Positions 33,164-43,900 of a stretch of DNA of 64,000 nt are shown one piece after another. The stretch's first letter is position 1, and the number at the start of each line of letters is the position of its first letter. Where the stretch lies: NCBI GenBank assembly GCA_018105865.1, contig CM030870.1, positions 2,018,501 through 2,082,500 on the forward strand, in the 5' to 3' direction. Under the pieces are notes generated by a model. That model ran no database searches. It was given only the letters and a program-made list of their open reading frames with translations, and had not been told where the DNA came from. The translations under genes and the position numbers were made by a program. This stretch comes from Metaphire vulgaris (Eukaryota > Annelida > Clitellata > Crassiclitellata > Megascolecidae).

Positions 33164-34312
33164 GATTCTGATATATAATTTTTCTGCCTTAAAACTCTTG
33201 TCATTATCTTCCTACAGAGTCTATTTTCTAAAGATTGATATTATTGTCTCGTAGACGCTCTCGTTCTTCGTTTCCTGAAAGCGCCGCTTTTTAGGGTTCT
33301 TATTCAGTTCATTGAATATTCTTCTTCACTTCTGTTAAAATTACGTCATTCGAATAGAATTTGCTAAAGAATAAGATTATCTTCTCCAATGCAGAGAAGG
33401 ACACTTCGACGAATAAGTATTCGTGGATGTATGACTAGCTATTTCCTTTCAAAGTTGCGTAAGAAATTGCGATCAGTTAGCTTAAGTTCAGTTCTCTGAT
33501 ATTCTAGAGCATTTTTCTACCGCGGAATAAACTGTCCACCTTCATTAATAATCATCATGTTCTTAGAGTAAAAATCTGCATGTATCGTTTCTTGTGATTC
33601 ACGTGTTGCATCTGTCACTCTCGCTGGAACAGCCCCTTTTGCAGACAGATCAGATTAAGTTATAGAACTAAACTAATTAGTTTGTGTGAAGCTGTATCTT
33701 CACTTTTACTTTGATAAGGACTGTGTTAAGTATCCGAGTCACGACCTACTTTTATGACAAATGTTCGATTTCTAATTAACTTTGTCTTAAATTTTGATTA
33801 TTATTATTAATATTATTATTATACCCATAGTTTTAATATGTGCTAAAAATTCAAATTACGTAGACGGTCTAAAGGGTAAAAACTTCAGGCTTATGTCTTC
33901 AGTGGTTCTTGAGATATCGCACTTGAAAATTCAGAAAAATATTCATATTTCATACAGAACCTCTCAAATATCAGTTAGCTCTGGCATTAAAGTCAGCCTT
34001 CATTACTTCACAATTTAAGAAATTGGATTGAGATCCAGCTGTCACAAAATCATACAGATCAATTTCAAACTTGTCAGTACTATCAAAATTAATATAACAT
34101 CTGGCATTTCACCAATTCCCGGATTATAGTGTTCTTAGCCTTGCTTCCTGAATTGCAGTCAGCTTATCGAGCACATCACTTAATTCAAACTGCCATCCTG
34201 AAAGTCATAATGGACAGTATGCAAGCATCAGCCTAAATCTATACTAAACTGTAAGAGTCTGAAATAAGAAATAAGTTAACAAAAAATAGTAGTCACAAAA
34301 AAGTCTTCATAC
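33164..34312. other. Intron sequence, partly repetitive
   Basis: An ATT-rich run lies at about 33795-33825. The rest has no recognisable coding region or element border. It may include the remainder of whatever element the promoter-like block at 32180 belongs to. Confidence 0.4.
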
Positions 34313-34397
34313 CTAGATGATATTATGTCTTCAGTTTGCTGCGGAGTTAGATGAAATGTAAAAGTGCTGGACTGAACTCGTAACATCCCTTTTGGAG
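34313..34397 (-). CDS. PIAS: PIAS exon E: PINIT domain
   Basis: The 85-nt exon encodes APKGMLRVQSSTFTFHLTPQ followed by QTEDIISS. The F-x-F-x-LTPQQ stretch is the conserved PINIT core found in all PIAS proteins. The acceptor is TTTTCTTTTCAG and the donor is TCTAG/GTATGA. It ends two bases into an Arg codon, completed by the next exon. Confidence 0.93.
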
Positions 34398-34899
34398 CTG
34401 AAAAGAAAAATTTAAATTTTGATGCACCAATCCAATAACTGCAACTGCATTTCTTGGAACATAATTTATATTAGCCACTCTTTTCTAAATAAAAAATATA
34501 AATCAACAGCCAAAGCAGTCAGTAGTCAGTAGATATTGAAATTATTGTCAAAGAGTAAATAATCTTCTGGGGTGGGACGACAACAAAGCGGCAACAACAT
34601 TGGCATGGAGCTCCATCAAGAATGATTGTGCATTAATCGGCCGATTGTTAAATGGCCAATACCGATTATTGGCCAATTAACGGTACACTACTACTGCAAA
34701 TCACAGAAGTGACAGTATTATTTAACTTAACTTGTCCCACGCTTTGGCATTCCCAGTATCTAATTTACAATGAATGAGCTGGCAAACAACTACCAGGATT
34801 CACCTTGATAAACAATAACTGCTCTGACACATGCTCCTGAATTGTCTTCCCAATATGGCAGAGAATATTAAATAGATCTGGAACTGTATTCATAAAAAA

Positions 34900-34979
34900 T
34901 TAACCCTTAAACCACTGGAACCAAGTATAATCAGTTACATTGCACATTGTGACAAAGTATCTGGAAGTTTAAGGGTTAA
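34900..34979. mobile_element. 80-bp TTAA-bounded micro-MITE
   Basis: It starts TTAACCCTTAAAC and ends GTTTAAGGGTTAA. Read in reverse, its interior matches the element at 40438-40516 (shared CCAGATACTTTGT and a TGCAATG block). Confidence 0.78.
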
Positions 34980-35117
34980 GTAGCGTGCTGATTTAGTAAA
35001 CAGTGAAATCAAATAACTTGTCTTTGTGCTACTATTTTCTTCACAGGCAATTCAAATAAAATATAAAATTTCAGCTCAAAACACAGAATCCAGCAGGGAT
35101 GTAGTCCTCGAAACCGT

Positions 35118-35206
35118 GGTCTTGGTCTTGAGACCGCTCGAGACCGATTTTTTGTGGTCTTGGTCTCAACAGCCAAGGTCTTGGTCTTGGTAATGGTGGT
35201 CTTGGT
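35118..35206. repeat. GGTCTT-rich repeat block
   Basis: GGTCTTGGTCTTG recurs at least four times with spacers. It may be the subterminal repeat of a MITE beginning CAGGGATGTAGTCC at about 35092, but no right end was found. Confidence 0.6.
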
Positions 35207-35429
35207 CTTGATGAATTGGTCAGAAACAATGTAACGAATGCAATGCAACACTTTTGGAATGGAAAACTACCAAAGAATGTACTGTCAAGGAGGTTAATCA
35301 AATGCTTTTAAGTTACGTTTTACTACGCAAATGTACGCTTCATCATTTCTAATATGATTAAGGTTATTCTCTCCATGTATTGTGAATCTGATTGATGTGC
35401 TTGTCAATTATTCTTGACTTTGGAAATGT

Positions 35430-35720
35430 GATGCTATCAGGACTCAACAAAAATCAAGTACCAGTTTCTACAATCTGTCCAGAATGCAGATGCAAGAATA
35501 TATCTCCATGCCAATTTAAATGAACATATCACATGCCAACTAAAGCAGCTCAAATGGCTAAATTCCATTGCATGTGTGACCAACAAAGCCATCTTCACGA
35601 CAGTCATACAGTCATCCCAGCTATTACCAGAATTATGCCTAAACATTATATCCATTTACCACCAATGCCATTCTTTTGGCATCATGCTGCAACAACCAGA
35701 CTCCTAGGCCTTGAAACAAT
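35430..35720 (+). mobile_element. LINE C-terminal remnant
   Basis: The plus strand reads FLQSVQNADARIYLHANLNE, then LKQLKWLNSIACVTNKAIF, a decayed form of the CR1/L2 stretch L..LQNAAARL...H(I)T..L..LHWLP...R..FK. Confidence 0.7.
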
Positions 35721-35838
35721 CTGTCAGCAACTGTTACCAAATTCTCAACAGACACTTTCAAATGTTCACTCAATTTATACCTTCTCCATCAAATGTTTAT
35801 AGAAACTGCAAAATAACAACATTATTTTGCCTTCAGTC

Positions 35839-35911
35839 ACTGGCTGCTTGGCACTCTTGGCACCTTACCTGTCTCCTGCATCCAAGCATTGGATTATCTC
35901 TTATCTCTAAC

Positions 35912-35948
<37 letters not shown>

Positions 35949-35976
35949 CAGACAACAGACAGACAACAGACAGACA

Positions 35977-36053
<77 letters not shown>

Positions 36054-36121
36054 TAGATCATTACAGGGCTGCAAAATATTAAACACTAACTGGCTGCTTG
36101 GCACTCTTGGCACCTTACCTG
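35839..36121. repeat. GATA/GACA array between 33-bp direct repeats
   Basis: Exact 33-bp copies starting ACTGGCTGCTTGGCACTC lie at 35839-35871 and 36089-36121. Between them, about 35911-36058 is GATA units followed by GACA units. A looser match (CTGCAAAATA) before each copy suggests the duplicated unit was longer. Confidence 0.95.
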
Positions 36122-36124
36122 CTG

Positions 36125-36760
36125 CTGATTGTTCAAAAGCCTAACGATAGAAAAAGTCCCGATGTAGTAGTTTGATAGATAGGAGTTCTGATGGAAGAGT
36201 GTTCCAGTAGGCTGGTCCAAGCTCTGATGTCCCGTTAGTAGTTTGATCCGAACCTCTGATGGAACATACGATACCAAATTTTGAATTAGTCCAAGATATG
36301 ACAAGTAATCACGTATCACACGATCTTAATCCATGAGCTCTATCAGATGATTGAACAAGCCTACATTCAGTTTGCAGGTATTCCGGTGCATCTCCATGAA
36401 GACATTTGTCCACCAACGAGATAATTTTAGATCACCAGAAGCCAGTGTAGTTCACGAAGAACTGGCGAAATGTGCTGATACATTCACGTCTCAGTTATCA
36501 ACCGAGCAGCTGCATTCTGCAATGATTATAATCTCTTTAACTGTGTAACATTAATTTGAGTCAGTAGACTATTACAGTAATCTAACTGTGTGCAGATCTA
36601 CGCATGAACCAGCGTCAATGCCACCTCACGTGACACCAAGGTTATTATCGATCGTAATTTACGCAATTCAAGGAAACCTTGTGGTACCACCCTGCTTATG
36701 TGATCAGCCATTGACAGATCTTCATCAAGGAACATGCCTAGGTTATGAACAACCTTTGAG
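36125..36760 (-). mobile_element. CR1-like LINE remnant
   Basis: On the minus strand the segment 36140-36260 reads SELGPAYWNTLPSELLSIKL, and around 36560 a degraded DYCNSLLTQI block is seen. Both are CR1/L2 C-terminal motifs with several stops between. Confidence 0.65.
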
Positions 36761-36964
36761 TGAGGAATCTCATCAGAGCCAAATACTTCATTACTTCATT
36801 CATCTGTATGAAATTTTATTGCTTGAAAGTGTCCAACTTCAATACTTCATTCATCAAATACTTCATATGCTTCCATAAAAATGCTGAGTTATAATTCATA
36901 TACCCGATTCTATCATTGTTGTAAACCTACCGGTTATTATTGTAAACCTACCGGTTGTTGTAAC

Positions 36965-37310
36965 ATCAAAATTCAAAACCTTGGTCTGGTCCGCGGGAGA
37001 ATCAATCCTCATCGGCTCCAAAACTGTGGAATCACTCGTCAGCTTTTGCTACCTTAGATCAAATAAGCGTACAGTGCTATGGCCAATTCACATGATAAGT
37101 CTACTTGCCGCATGGTCATTGCCTCATCTGTTATGCAGCGTCTTGACCGAATATTGCAGCAACGTTGGTCAAGCGTGCAAACCAAATTTCGGATGTATAC
37201 ATGTCTCGTGCTCTCAACGCTCTTATATGGAAGTGAGACATGGATGTTGACTGGTCAGGAGTGGAAAAGACTCGAAGCCGTTCACACTAAGGCTCAATGC
37301 TGAACCCTTA
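36965..37310 (+). mobile_element. LINE C-terminal fragment
   Basis: It encodes TCRMVIASSVMQRLDRILQQ, then YTCLVLSTLLYGSETWMLTG and KRLEAVHTKAQC. It is the same domain as 15371-15840 but from a different copy and strand. Confidence 0.82.
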
Positions 37311-37804
37311 ATGATGCATTTGAATGAAGAAATATGATTACTATTACAAACATTCTGAAATCTATCAAAAACCAGAAATATGTGATTTGAATTGAGTTCA
37401 GCACTGGTCAAGGCAAATGAATACTCTAAGTAAAATAGAATCTCATGAATGACAGTGTGAAAAGATCAAGAAAAGCTAACTGTACTAGGTACTCCTATCA
37501 ATCATAAGACAAAGTTGGAGAGGACCTTCAAGATAGTGGTTTCTAAGCTCAGAGTAGCTTCACTTTGTCTCTGTTAGACATAGTGCTCTTTATGATATTC
37601 ATGCTCTGTGAGACATTAAATCAGTTGATTTGATACCAGACATTCTAGAAATATTTCAATAATGTGCAGCTCTGAAACTGATCTGTAGGACTTATCATCT
37701 AGAGGAAAATAGTAGAGAACCTTATGTACAAAATACAGGAGGCATTATATTATTTTTATTACTACTACATGGATGATTTATGAAACACTATAGCATAGCA
37801 TAGC
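37311..37804. other. Intron, nothing recognised
   Basis: AT-rich sequence without an assignable frame or element border. Confidence 0.5.
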
Positions 37805-39800
37805 ATAGCTAAGTAAGTAAGTAAGTAAAATCTCGTGGATTTCTATAGCGCCTTGGAAAGTAGCACAACAGTAGCTGCTTATTCCTAATTTCCTATGTAC
37901 TCAGCCTTTCTTAAATTAGCTATGGGAAATATATATGATCACCCAGGCAATAGTCAACATCCAAAGGGCAGTGAGGCTAGGTTGTCACAGCTATTAAGGG
38001 AATGATTTTAGAAAAAGGAATGATTTAAGCTTAGACCTGAAGACTTGAGGAGATAATTATAGGAAATGAGGATTCAGATTTTATTGTTTGAAAGTGTCCA
38101 AGTCTGCAGAGGGAAGATGGGATCGAGTTCCAAAGTTCAGGTGAGGCGTATGAGAAGGCACGGTTGCAAATTTTCAGGGATGACTGATTGAGTGGGTGTG
38201 ACAGAGTGAGGTAAGATGATGAACGTGTGGGTCGAGGAGGCTGAGGGGTTAATAGTGATCTAAGGTAGACAGGTTTTGATGACTGAAGTGAGCTATATGT
38301 AAGTGTTATTATCTTATATTGGATACGTTCAGTTATTTTAACCCCTTTAGTGTCATGCCCGACTATAGTCGGGCGCGGGAAATCGCAGCGTAGGTGGCAA
38401 GCCCGAGTATAGTCGTGGAAACCCAAGCATATTCTAAAGTCGTCATTTTCTTTGCCAATTACTCAGTGTCAAGCCCGATATTTGTCAGGGCTGTGTAACA
38501 TAGATATATAATCTCTGCTTTTAGCTAGTTTTGCCACTATAAACAAGGAAATAGATCTTATTTGACCGAAGCCTGGCTTTTTGGCTTTGAAATAGTGCCA
38601 CTTCTAGTTGAAAAAGTGCCACTTCTAGGGTTTGAAAAATCATACCTACGCCAAATTTGGTCCGATCTTCAAGATTTTTGAACTATTCTGTTCCAAATAC
38701 ACCCGCCTACAACTTTGCCGCTCACACAAGGGGGGTCACCGCTGAAAAATTTTTGATATTGAGCTTTGAACAAAATTTTTGCAAAATGTTGGGGTGGGGG
38801 TCATATTTTTGGCTGTAGGGTGGACCCTACCCCCACAATTTTTTTTTTGCACGGATCGTTAGAAAGAACAATAAAAATGCTAAACAACGGTGCAAACCTC
38901 ATTTCTCTAGCTTCTATACAGCCTGACATATAGTAAATTTAAAACATATATGTTCACATTTTCATACAAACGCTTTTACCCAAAATTAATTCCCCAGATT
39001 GGTGACAGCTTGTAAAATTTAATTCGACACTAAAGGGGTTAAGCCAATGTAATGATTTTAGTATGGGTGAAATATGGGAGAATTTAGGTGACTTAGTAAC
39101 AGCGCTAGCCAGTGCATTTAGTATTGATTGCAATTTGTTGATGGAGGCTTTGGGAAGGTTCTAGTAGAGGGAGTTACAATAACCTAATTTGGAGTGTACT
39201 ATTGAGGTGGCAATTGTGGAGGCAGTTTTGGTATATAGGCAAGGGCATAGGAGGCAAAGGTGACGAATATGAACATAGGAGGTGTTTGAAAGTTGGAAGA
39301 TTTGTGATTCGAAGTTTAGAAAAGAATCAAATTTGAATTCAAGATTTCTTGCAGTTGAAACAGGGATTATTGTGTTGTCAGGAGCCAAAACTAGTTTAGG
39401 ATTGTCAATTTTTTGAGTTGTTGAGGTAGTCCAATTAAGAGAAACTCTGTCTTAGATGGGTTGAGAGTGAGGAGATTAGATGACATCCAAGCAGAGATTG
39501 ATGAGAATGCAGATTCAAGCTCAACAATAGATGCACTAAATGAAAGAGGCGAGAAGGAAAGGAATAGCCGAGTGTCATCGGCATAGAGTTGGTGATTTAC
39601 GGTAAATTGAGGGAATTAATTAAAGATGAGAGCGGTGTGGTGTAAAGGCTGAACAGTACAGGCCCAAGAAGAGATCCTTGAGGCACTCCATAATCTACAC
39701 TGTGGGATAGAGAAATTTGGCTAAGACAGGACACTTGAAAAGACCGGGAATTAAGACAAGATGAAAACCAGTTGTGAGCTTTTTCAGATATACCAAACCA
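37805..39800 (-). mobile_element. CR1/L2-like LINE with reverse transcriptase, split by a TTAA element
   Basis: Reading right to left, 39780-39400 encodes VDYGVPQGSLLGPVLFSLYT, HQLYADDTRLF and LTLNPSKTEFLLIGLPQQL. 39388-39161 gives NLEFKFDSFLNFESQI and SKLGYCNSLY. After the insert, 38337-38031 gives ITERIQYKIITLTYSSLQ and ELWNSIPSSL. The 3' end has four AAGT units. Frames are open over long stretches. Confidence 0.9.
38338..39042. mobile_element. piggyBac-like non-autonomous element, copy 3 (inverted)
   Basis: The ends TTAACCCCTTTAGTGTC and GACACTAAAGGGGTTAA are perfect 17-bp inverted repeats including the TTAA target. The 705-bp body has one copy of the block that is duplicated in the other two elements, in opposite orientation. 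Excision leaves Trp-Leu-Lys-Ile-Thr-Glu-Arg of the host LINE intact. Confidence 0.92.
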
Positions 39801-40225
39801 GAGAGAGAGTATAAGGCTAAAGGCTAAAGTCGAGAGCGTTTTACATCAGCAATTCATCGGTTCGTACAGAAAGATGGTCCTTGATTTTCCAGTAACTATT
39901 CACAGGAGACACAAAAAAGATGCGTCTCAAGAGCAGTCAGGAACGAATCCACAGATGTAATCGACATCACAGTTGCAGGAAGCGCATTCCAAAGTAGAGG
40001 ATTTCCACGGGTTACGGATCTCTCCCCCAGCATCACCGTCTTTGACGGAGGTGGGACGTAAAGACAGAGTCGGATATTCAATCGTAGATGTTCCCGCCAA
40101 CCTGATGTCGTCGGCCGCTTGATGAGCAAAATCAGGTACTCAGGACAGAGAGGATTGCTCAGTGCGTGGAATGTCAGTACACAATGTTTGTAGACGTTTG
40201 TATACAAATCTTACATTACATTGCA
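39800..40225 (-). mobile_element. CR1-like LINE C-terminal fragment
   Basis: A 103-codon frame reads CVLTFHALSNPLCPEYLILL, then MLGERSVTRGNPLLWNALPA and FLTALETHLF, the end of a CR1-like protein. A tail containing GAGCGTTTTACA and GACTTTAGCCTTT follows. Confidence 0.85.
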
Positions 40226-40437
40226 CTGATAGTTTTGTCTTGTGGAAGTGATATCAGCACCCTTGAGGGAGTCTGGTACTTGACTAATGTAGTGAGCAAC
40301 AGAACAACAGAACACCTCTGGCACAGAACACCTCTGGCAGTTTAAAATTCTCAACAGCCAGCATGTGTTTGTGTGCCTAGGTTTCTTTTACTGTTGACTG
40401 TCCTTACACAACTTCAAATTTACATAATTAAAGGCGT

Positions 40438-40516
40438 TTAACCCTTAAACTCCCAGATACTTTGTAATTATATGCAATGCAGTCAAATATACTCGGTTTT
40501 GGCGCTTAAGGGTTTA
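40438..40516. mobile_element. 79-bp TTAA-bounded micro-MITE
   Basis: It starts TTAACCCTTAAACTCCCAG and ends GCTTAAGGGTTTA, the right TTAA being mutated to TTTA. It is related, in the opposite direction, to 34900-34979. Confidence 0.7.
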
Positions 40517-40690
40517 CCTTTCACCTTTCAACATAGTCATATACTAAAACATCAGTTAACAAGTGTCAACAACAATGCTAAGTAATTTGACATTTGTAAG
40601 TTTCCTTTATTCCTTATAGAAATGTTGAATTACCTTTAATGTGTAATGCAAAACAAGTTAACTTCTTTTAATAACAGATTACCTGCTTAC

Positions 40691-40807
40691 CTAGACTAGA
40701 TGGCTTCACCAGTTCAGCTACAAGATCATAAAAAGGCAAAGCCTTAAGCTTAACATCAGGATGAACTGGGAAAATGCTGACAGAATTTGATGAAGCACCA
40801 GATTCAT
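40691..40807 (-). CDS. PIAS: PIAS exon D: start of PINIT domain
   Basis: The 117-nt exon reads through VHPDVKLKALPFYDLVAEL and KPSSL, the hallmark entry to the PIAS PINIT domain, which helps select substrate and hold the protein in the nucleus. The acceptor is TTTTTGTAG and the donor is TCTAG/GTAAGC. Incoming and outgoing phases match the neighbouring exons. Confidence 0.95.
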
Positions 40808-41486
40808 CTACAAAAAGACAATGATAAGTTTCAAATGTGTTCCTTTGTCAATAAAAATTCTTACAAATTCAGTACAAAAATTCTTGAAGATAAGACAAGA
40901 AAATTCCAACCTGGTAACAATTGACAATGAGGTGAAGGTGTGACACCAGATCAGGATCACCTTGACAACAATCAAGGGACATGCTAAACTAAAATGCTTA
41001 TGTGATGCAGCAGGGTGAAAGCCTCCAGGAAGCCCAGCGGTTGAAAAACCAGATCATCAATTCCAAAAATTTTTCCAGCACACAAGAAGCTACACAAGAA
41101 AACATGTAGAGCTCCTGATGGCAAGACAACAAATGAGATTGATTACTTCTGCATCAGGGAAGATGGAAGTCATAACTAATGGATATACATGCATATAGAG
41201 GAGCCAATGTTGGGTCGGACCCCAACCAAGTGCTGGCAAAAATATGATTGCGCCTGAAAAAGACTAAATCAGAAAGTTACTTGGCACTTTGCGATGCATA
41301 AACTGAAAAAAGATGAAGATGCACGTGAATTCCATATTAATATGAAAACAGATTTGCTGTACATGACACTGAAGATTTGGTGAAAAATGGGAATCCTTCA
41401 AAGAAGCGCTGAAAAACAGTGCAGAGGCCGACATTGATCAGCAGTGGAGTTCAACACAACAGCACTGGGTTACAGAAAGTTCATGT

Positions 41487-42617
41487 TAGACCTGTGCGCC
41501 GCCACTGCCACACCGCTAATATAGGATCGTCGCGCCGCCGCCGAGAGATCATCGGCGTGACGCCGGCATCCCTATGGTGAAATTATTTTTTTTCATGTAA
41601 CCAGAGTAGACCAACGCTGCTGTAATACGTAGGCAAAATGTCTTTACCATATAGGAAACACTAGCTAACTCAAAACACACATTACTTATTTACTTCGCTT
41701 CATTCGTCTATCGAATGACGTCCTGTATTGTTTAGCCTACATTCTGCATAATGGCTACGGCACAGAAAAGCATTTTTGATGAAAATTACACTAAGACCAA
41801 AAAAGATGCTAAAATTATGCTAAAGTGAACTGTGTAGAGTTAACTACACGAGCAGTGAACCTATTCATCGCGACTGAGAGCATTTGTTTAAATCCTCTTA
41901 GTTTAGTTTAAATCTTCTTAGTCTTATGTCGGAAGTGTTTTGTTTTCTAAGATGGCACATAAACTTTTTAGAGTTTTCGTTTATGGTCAATTTGGGATAT
42001 ATAATGAAGCAATATAATTTGATAAGCAGAGCCGTAAGAAGGGGCGGCAGAACAAGCTGCCCCGGGTGCCGTCTTAGTAGGGCGCACATTTTGGACACTA
42101 TTTTTTAAATTTTTTATACGACCACTATCCACTTTTTGCTGCATGAAATACAGGAAATACAGATAAGTAAACAACCATCATCACCGGTTTTGGGACTGCT
42201 AGAGGCTATAGATTGCTATGTCGTGAAATCTCAAATAAGCAAAACAAGGTCATCACCGGAATTTAGGGGCGCAAAATTTATACCTTGCCCCGGGCGCTGA
42301 ATACCGGTACTCTAGCTACGGCTCTGTTGATAAGATGTTTCATCAACTGTATAATTTTATTTTTAATGAGTATTATAAGTTTGTAGCATTGTTTTCAAAT
42401 GAACCGGGTGGCAAAAAAACCACGAGATTTGAAAAAAACGATGACATGATATGGTATCCTTAGTAGTCACACGCATTGTACTGTAGTGACCATTTGTACG
42501 CCGCCGCCGATTAAGTCCATGCCGCCGCCGATAAAATTGGTTCGGCGCACCACCGCCACCAGTGATAAAGCGGTCAAACGCCGCCGCTGACCCTCAGAGC
42601 GTCGGCGCACAGGCCTA
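41487..42617. mobile_element. Composite hAT-type element, copy 1
   Basis: The ends TAGACCTGTGCGCC and GGCGCACAGGCCTA are inverted repeats, flanked by GTTCATGT and GTTCATGC (seven of eight match). The outer about 100 bp on each side are rich in GCCGCC. It is 1,131 bp with a second hAT element nested at 42027-42326 and no transposase. A second copy with the same nested element is at 44127-45559. Confidence 0.85.
42027..42326. mobile_element. hAT-type MITE nested in the composite element
   Basis: The ends CAGAGCCGTA and TACGGCTCTG carry an exact 8-bp duplication TTGATAAG (42019-42026 and 42327-42334). It is 300 bp and contains CATCACCGG twice and a TTGCCCCGGGC block. Confidence 0.9.
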
Positions 42618-42825
42618 GTTCATGCAGCATAACAGACAAAAAGCACAAAGATAAAAGCTTTGAGAGACTCTGCTAAAACTAAAGAAAAACGGCAATAGAA
42701 AGACACACTGTACACACAATTGGACAAAGATGCAAAAAAGAAAAGACAAAAGGAAATGGCTTGATGAAAAGAAAAAGTGCAGAAGCAGCTGCTGCAAAAA
42801 ACGACTCCAAAAATAGGTTCAGAAT

Positions 42826-43092
42826 CAGTGGCGTAACGTGGGGGGGCAGGGGCCTTTGTTGACAGCCCCCCCCCGGGCCCCGGGCGGGGGGGGCCCCGAA
42901 GAGGGGTCTAAGCTAGGGTTAGGTTAGGGTTAACCCTAACCCTAGAAATGATGTGCTGACAACCTTTTTTGCTTGTCAGAAAGAAAAAGGACATGATAAC
43001 GTTTTTTTTTTTTTTTTGCTCGTCAGCTCGAAACTCTGGGGCCCCCATGGCAAAGATGCTCCCGGGCCCCCAAAAGTCACGCTACGCCACTG
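42826..43092. mobile_element. hAT-type MITE with G/C runs and a telomere-like hairpin
   Basis: The ends CAGTGGCGTAACGT and ACGCTACGCCACTG are inverted repeats with an exact duplication TTCAGAAT (42818-42825 and 43093-43100). The 267-bp body has long G and C runs, a TAGGGTTAGGTTAGGGTTAA tract running into its reverse complement (about 42916-42946), and a 15-T run. Confidence 0.9.
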
Positions 43093-43174
43093 TTCAGAAT
43101 CACCAAAGACCTGCCTGGATTACTCAGTAACCTGAATATGCCAAAAAAGACCAAAATGGAGATATACTCACAAC

Positions 43175-43325
43175 AAGGAACGCGACAAGAGAGTCCAATC
43201 TCGATTCGTTCGCAAGGAAACTTAAAACTTACTTTTATGAGACCTCGTCTAGACTTTGGCCCTTCTTCCATGTTTCTGCTCTATATAAATTGACTTATTA
43301 ACCTAAACTAACCTAACCTCAGAAA
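43175..43325 (+). mobile_element. CR1-like LINE 3' tail
   Basis: It reads CGATTCGTTCGCAAGGAAAC, as at the 3' end of the 18475-19612 LINE, then CTCTATATAAATTGACTTA and TAACCTAACC-type repeats. Only the last codons and tail are left. Confidence 0.7.
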
Positions 43326-43719
43326 AGAACAGCCTGCATGCAAACATGGTTACCAGGTACACAACAAGATGGGTTCTAGCCCCGCTGGAGCCCTAAGGTT
43401 GACTCAGCCTTACTCACAAGAGGGCGGTGGTAAAGAAAATTAGAAGCAGTGTGTCCAGCTGCAATTTAAAGCACAGGTCTAGGTGTTTGGCTGGCAACCT
43501 ACTCTAGATTAATCGCACAAGTCACCTGCGTCACTGTATGCCACAGGAACCAGAGATCAGCGCTAGCCTCAACGCTCAAAATAAAGTCTGGGAAACCTTT
43601 GCCTTTACAAGAAAAGACCATGTGCCCAATGAGGAAGTTATGTAATTAACAGGCATGAACCTGCTGCATTACACTGCAAACAAGTGCAGATGCAGATACA
43701 AATGACACCGTTAAGACCT

Positions 43720-43900
43720 GCACCTCTAGCAGTGGATTAGAGGCCAGAACAGGAGATGGAAGAGGAGGCATGGAAAGACTGAGAAGAACATGGAAAGACA
43801 CTCTCACAAAAGACATAAAAGAGATGGGGTTAAGGAAACATTAAGCAAGGAAAGCTGCCAATGATCATGCCAGCTGGAAAAGACTCTTACCAAATGTCCC
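43720..43900 (+). mobile_element. RTE-like LINE C-terminal remnant
   Basis: It encodes ERLRRTWKDTLTKDIKEMGL and ANDHASWKRLL, the conserved end of RTE-like proteins (RRTWxDxIKxxGL, ASWRRL). Confidence 0.65.

Larger units (their letters stand above)
40910..43170 (+). mobile_element. LINE endonuclease-to-RT linker, split by two hAT elements
   Basis: The pieces 40910-41486, 42618-42825 and 43101-43170 join into one degraded frame: CRAPDGKTTNEIDYF (endonuclease end), KLKKDEDAREFHIN, GYRKFM then QHNRQKAQ, and finally NRFRITKDLPGLLSN. Each hAT insertion leaves a target duplication at its border. Confidence 0.75.

Noticed and set aside
34636..34695. Short element with ATCGGCCGAT and GGCCAAT inverted motifs
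   Set aside because: Ends match only loosely and no target duplication is visible.
35911..36060. CRISPR-like regular repeats
   Set aside because: They are 4-bp GATA/GACA units without spacers, in an animal intron.
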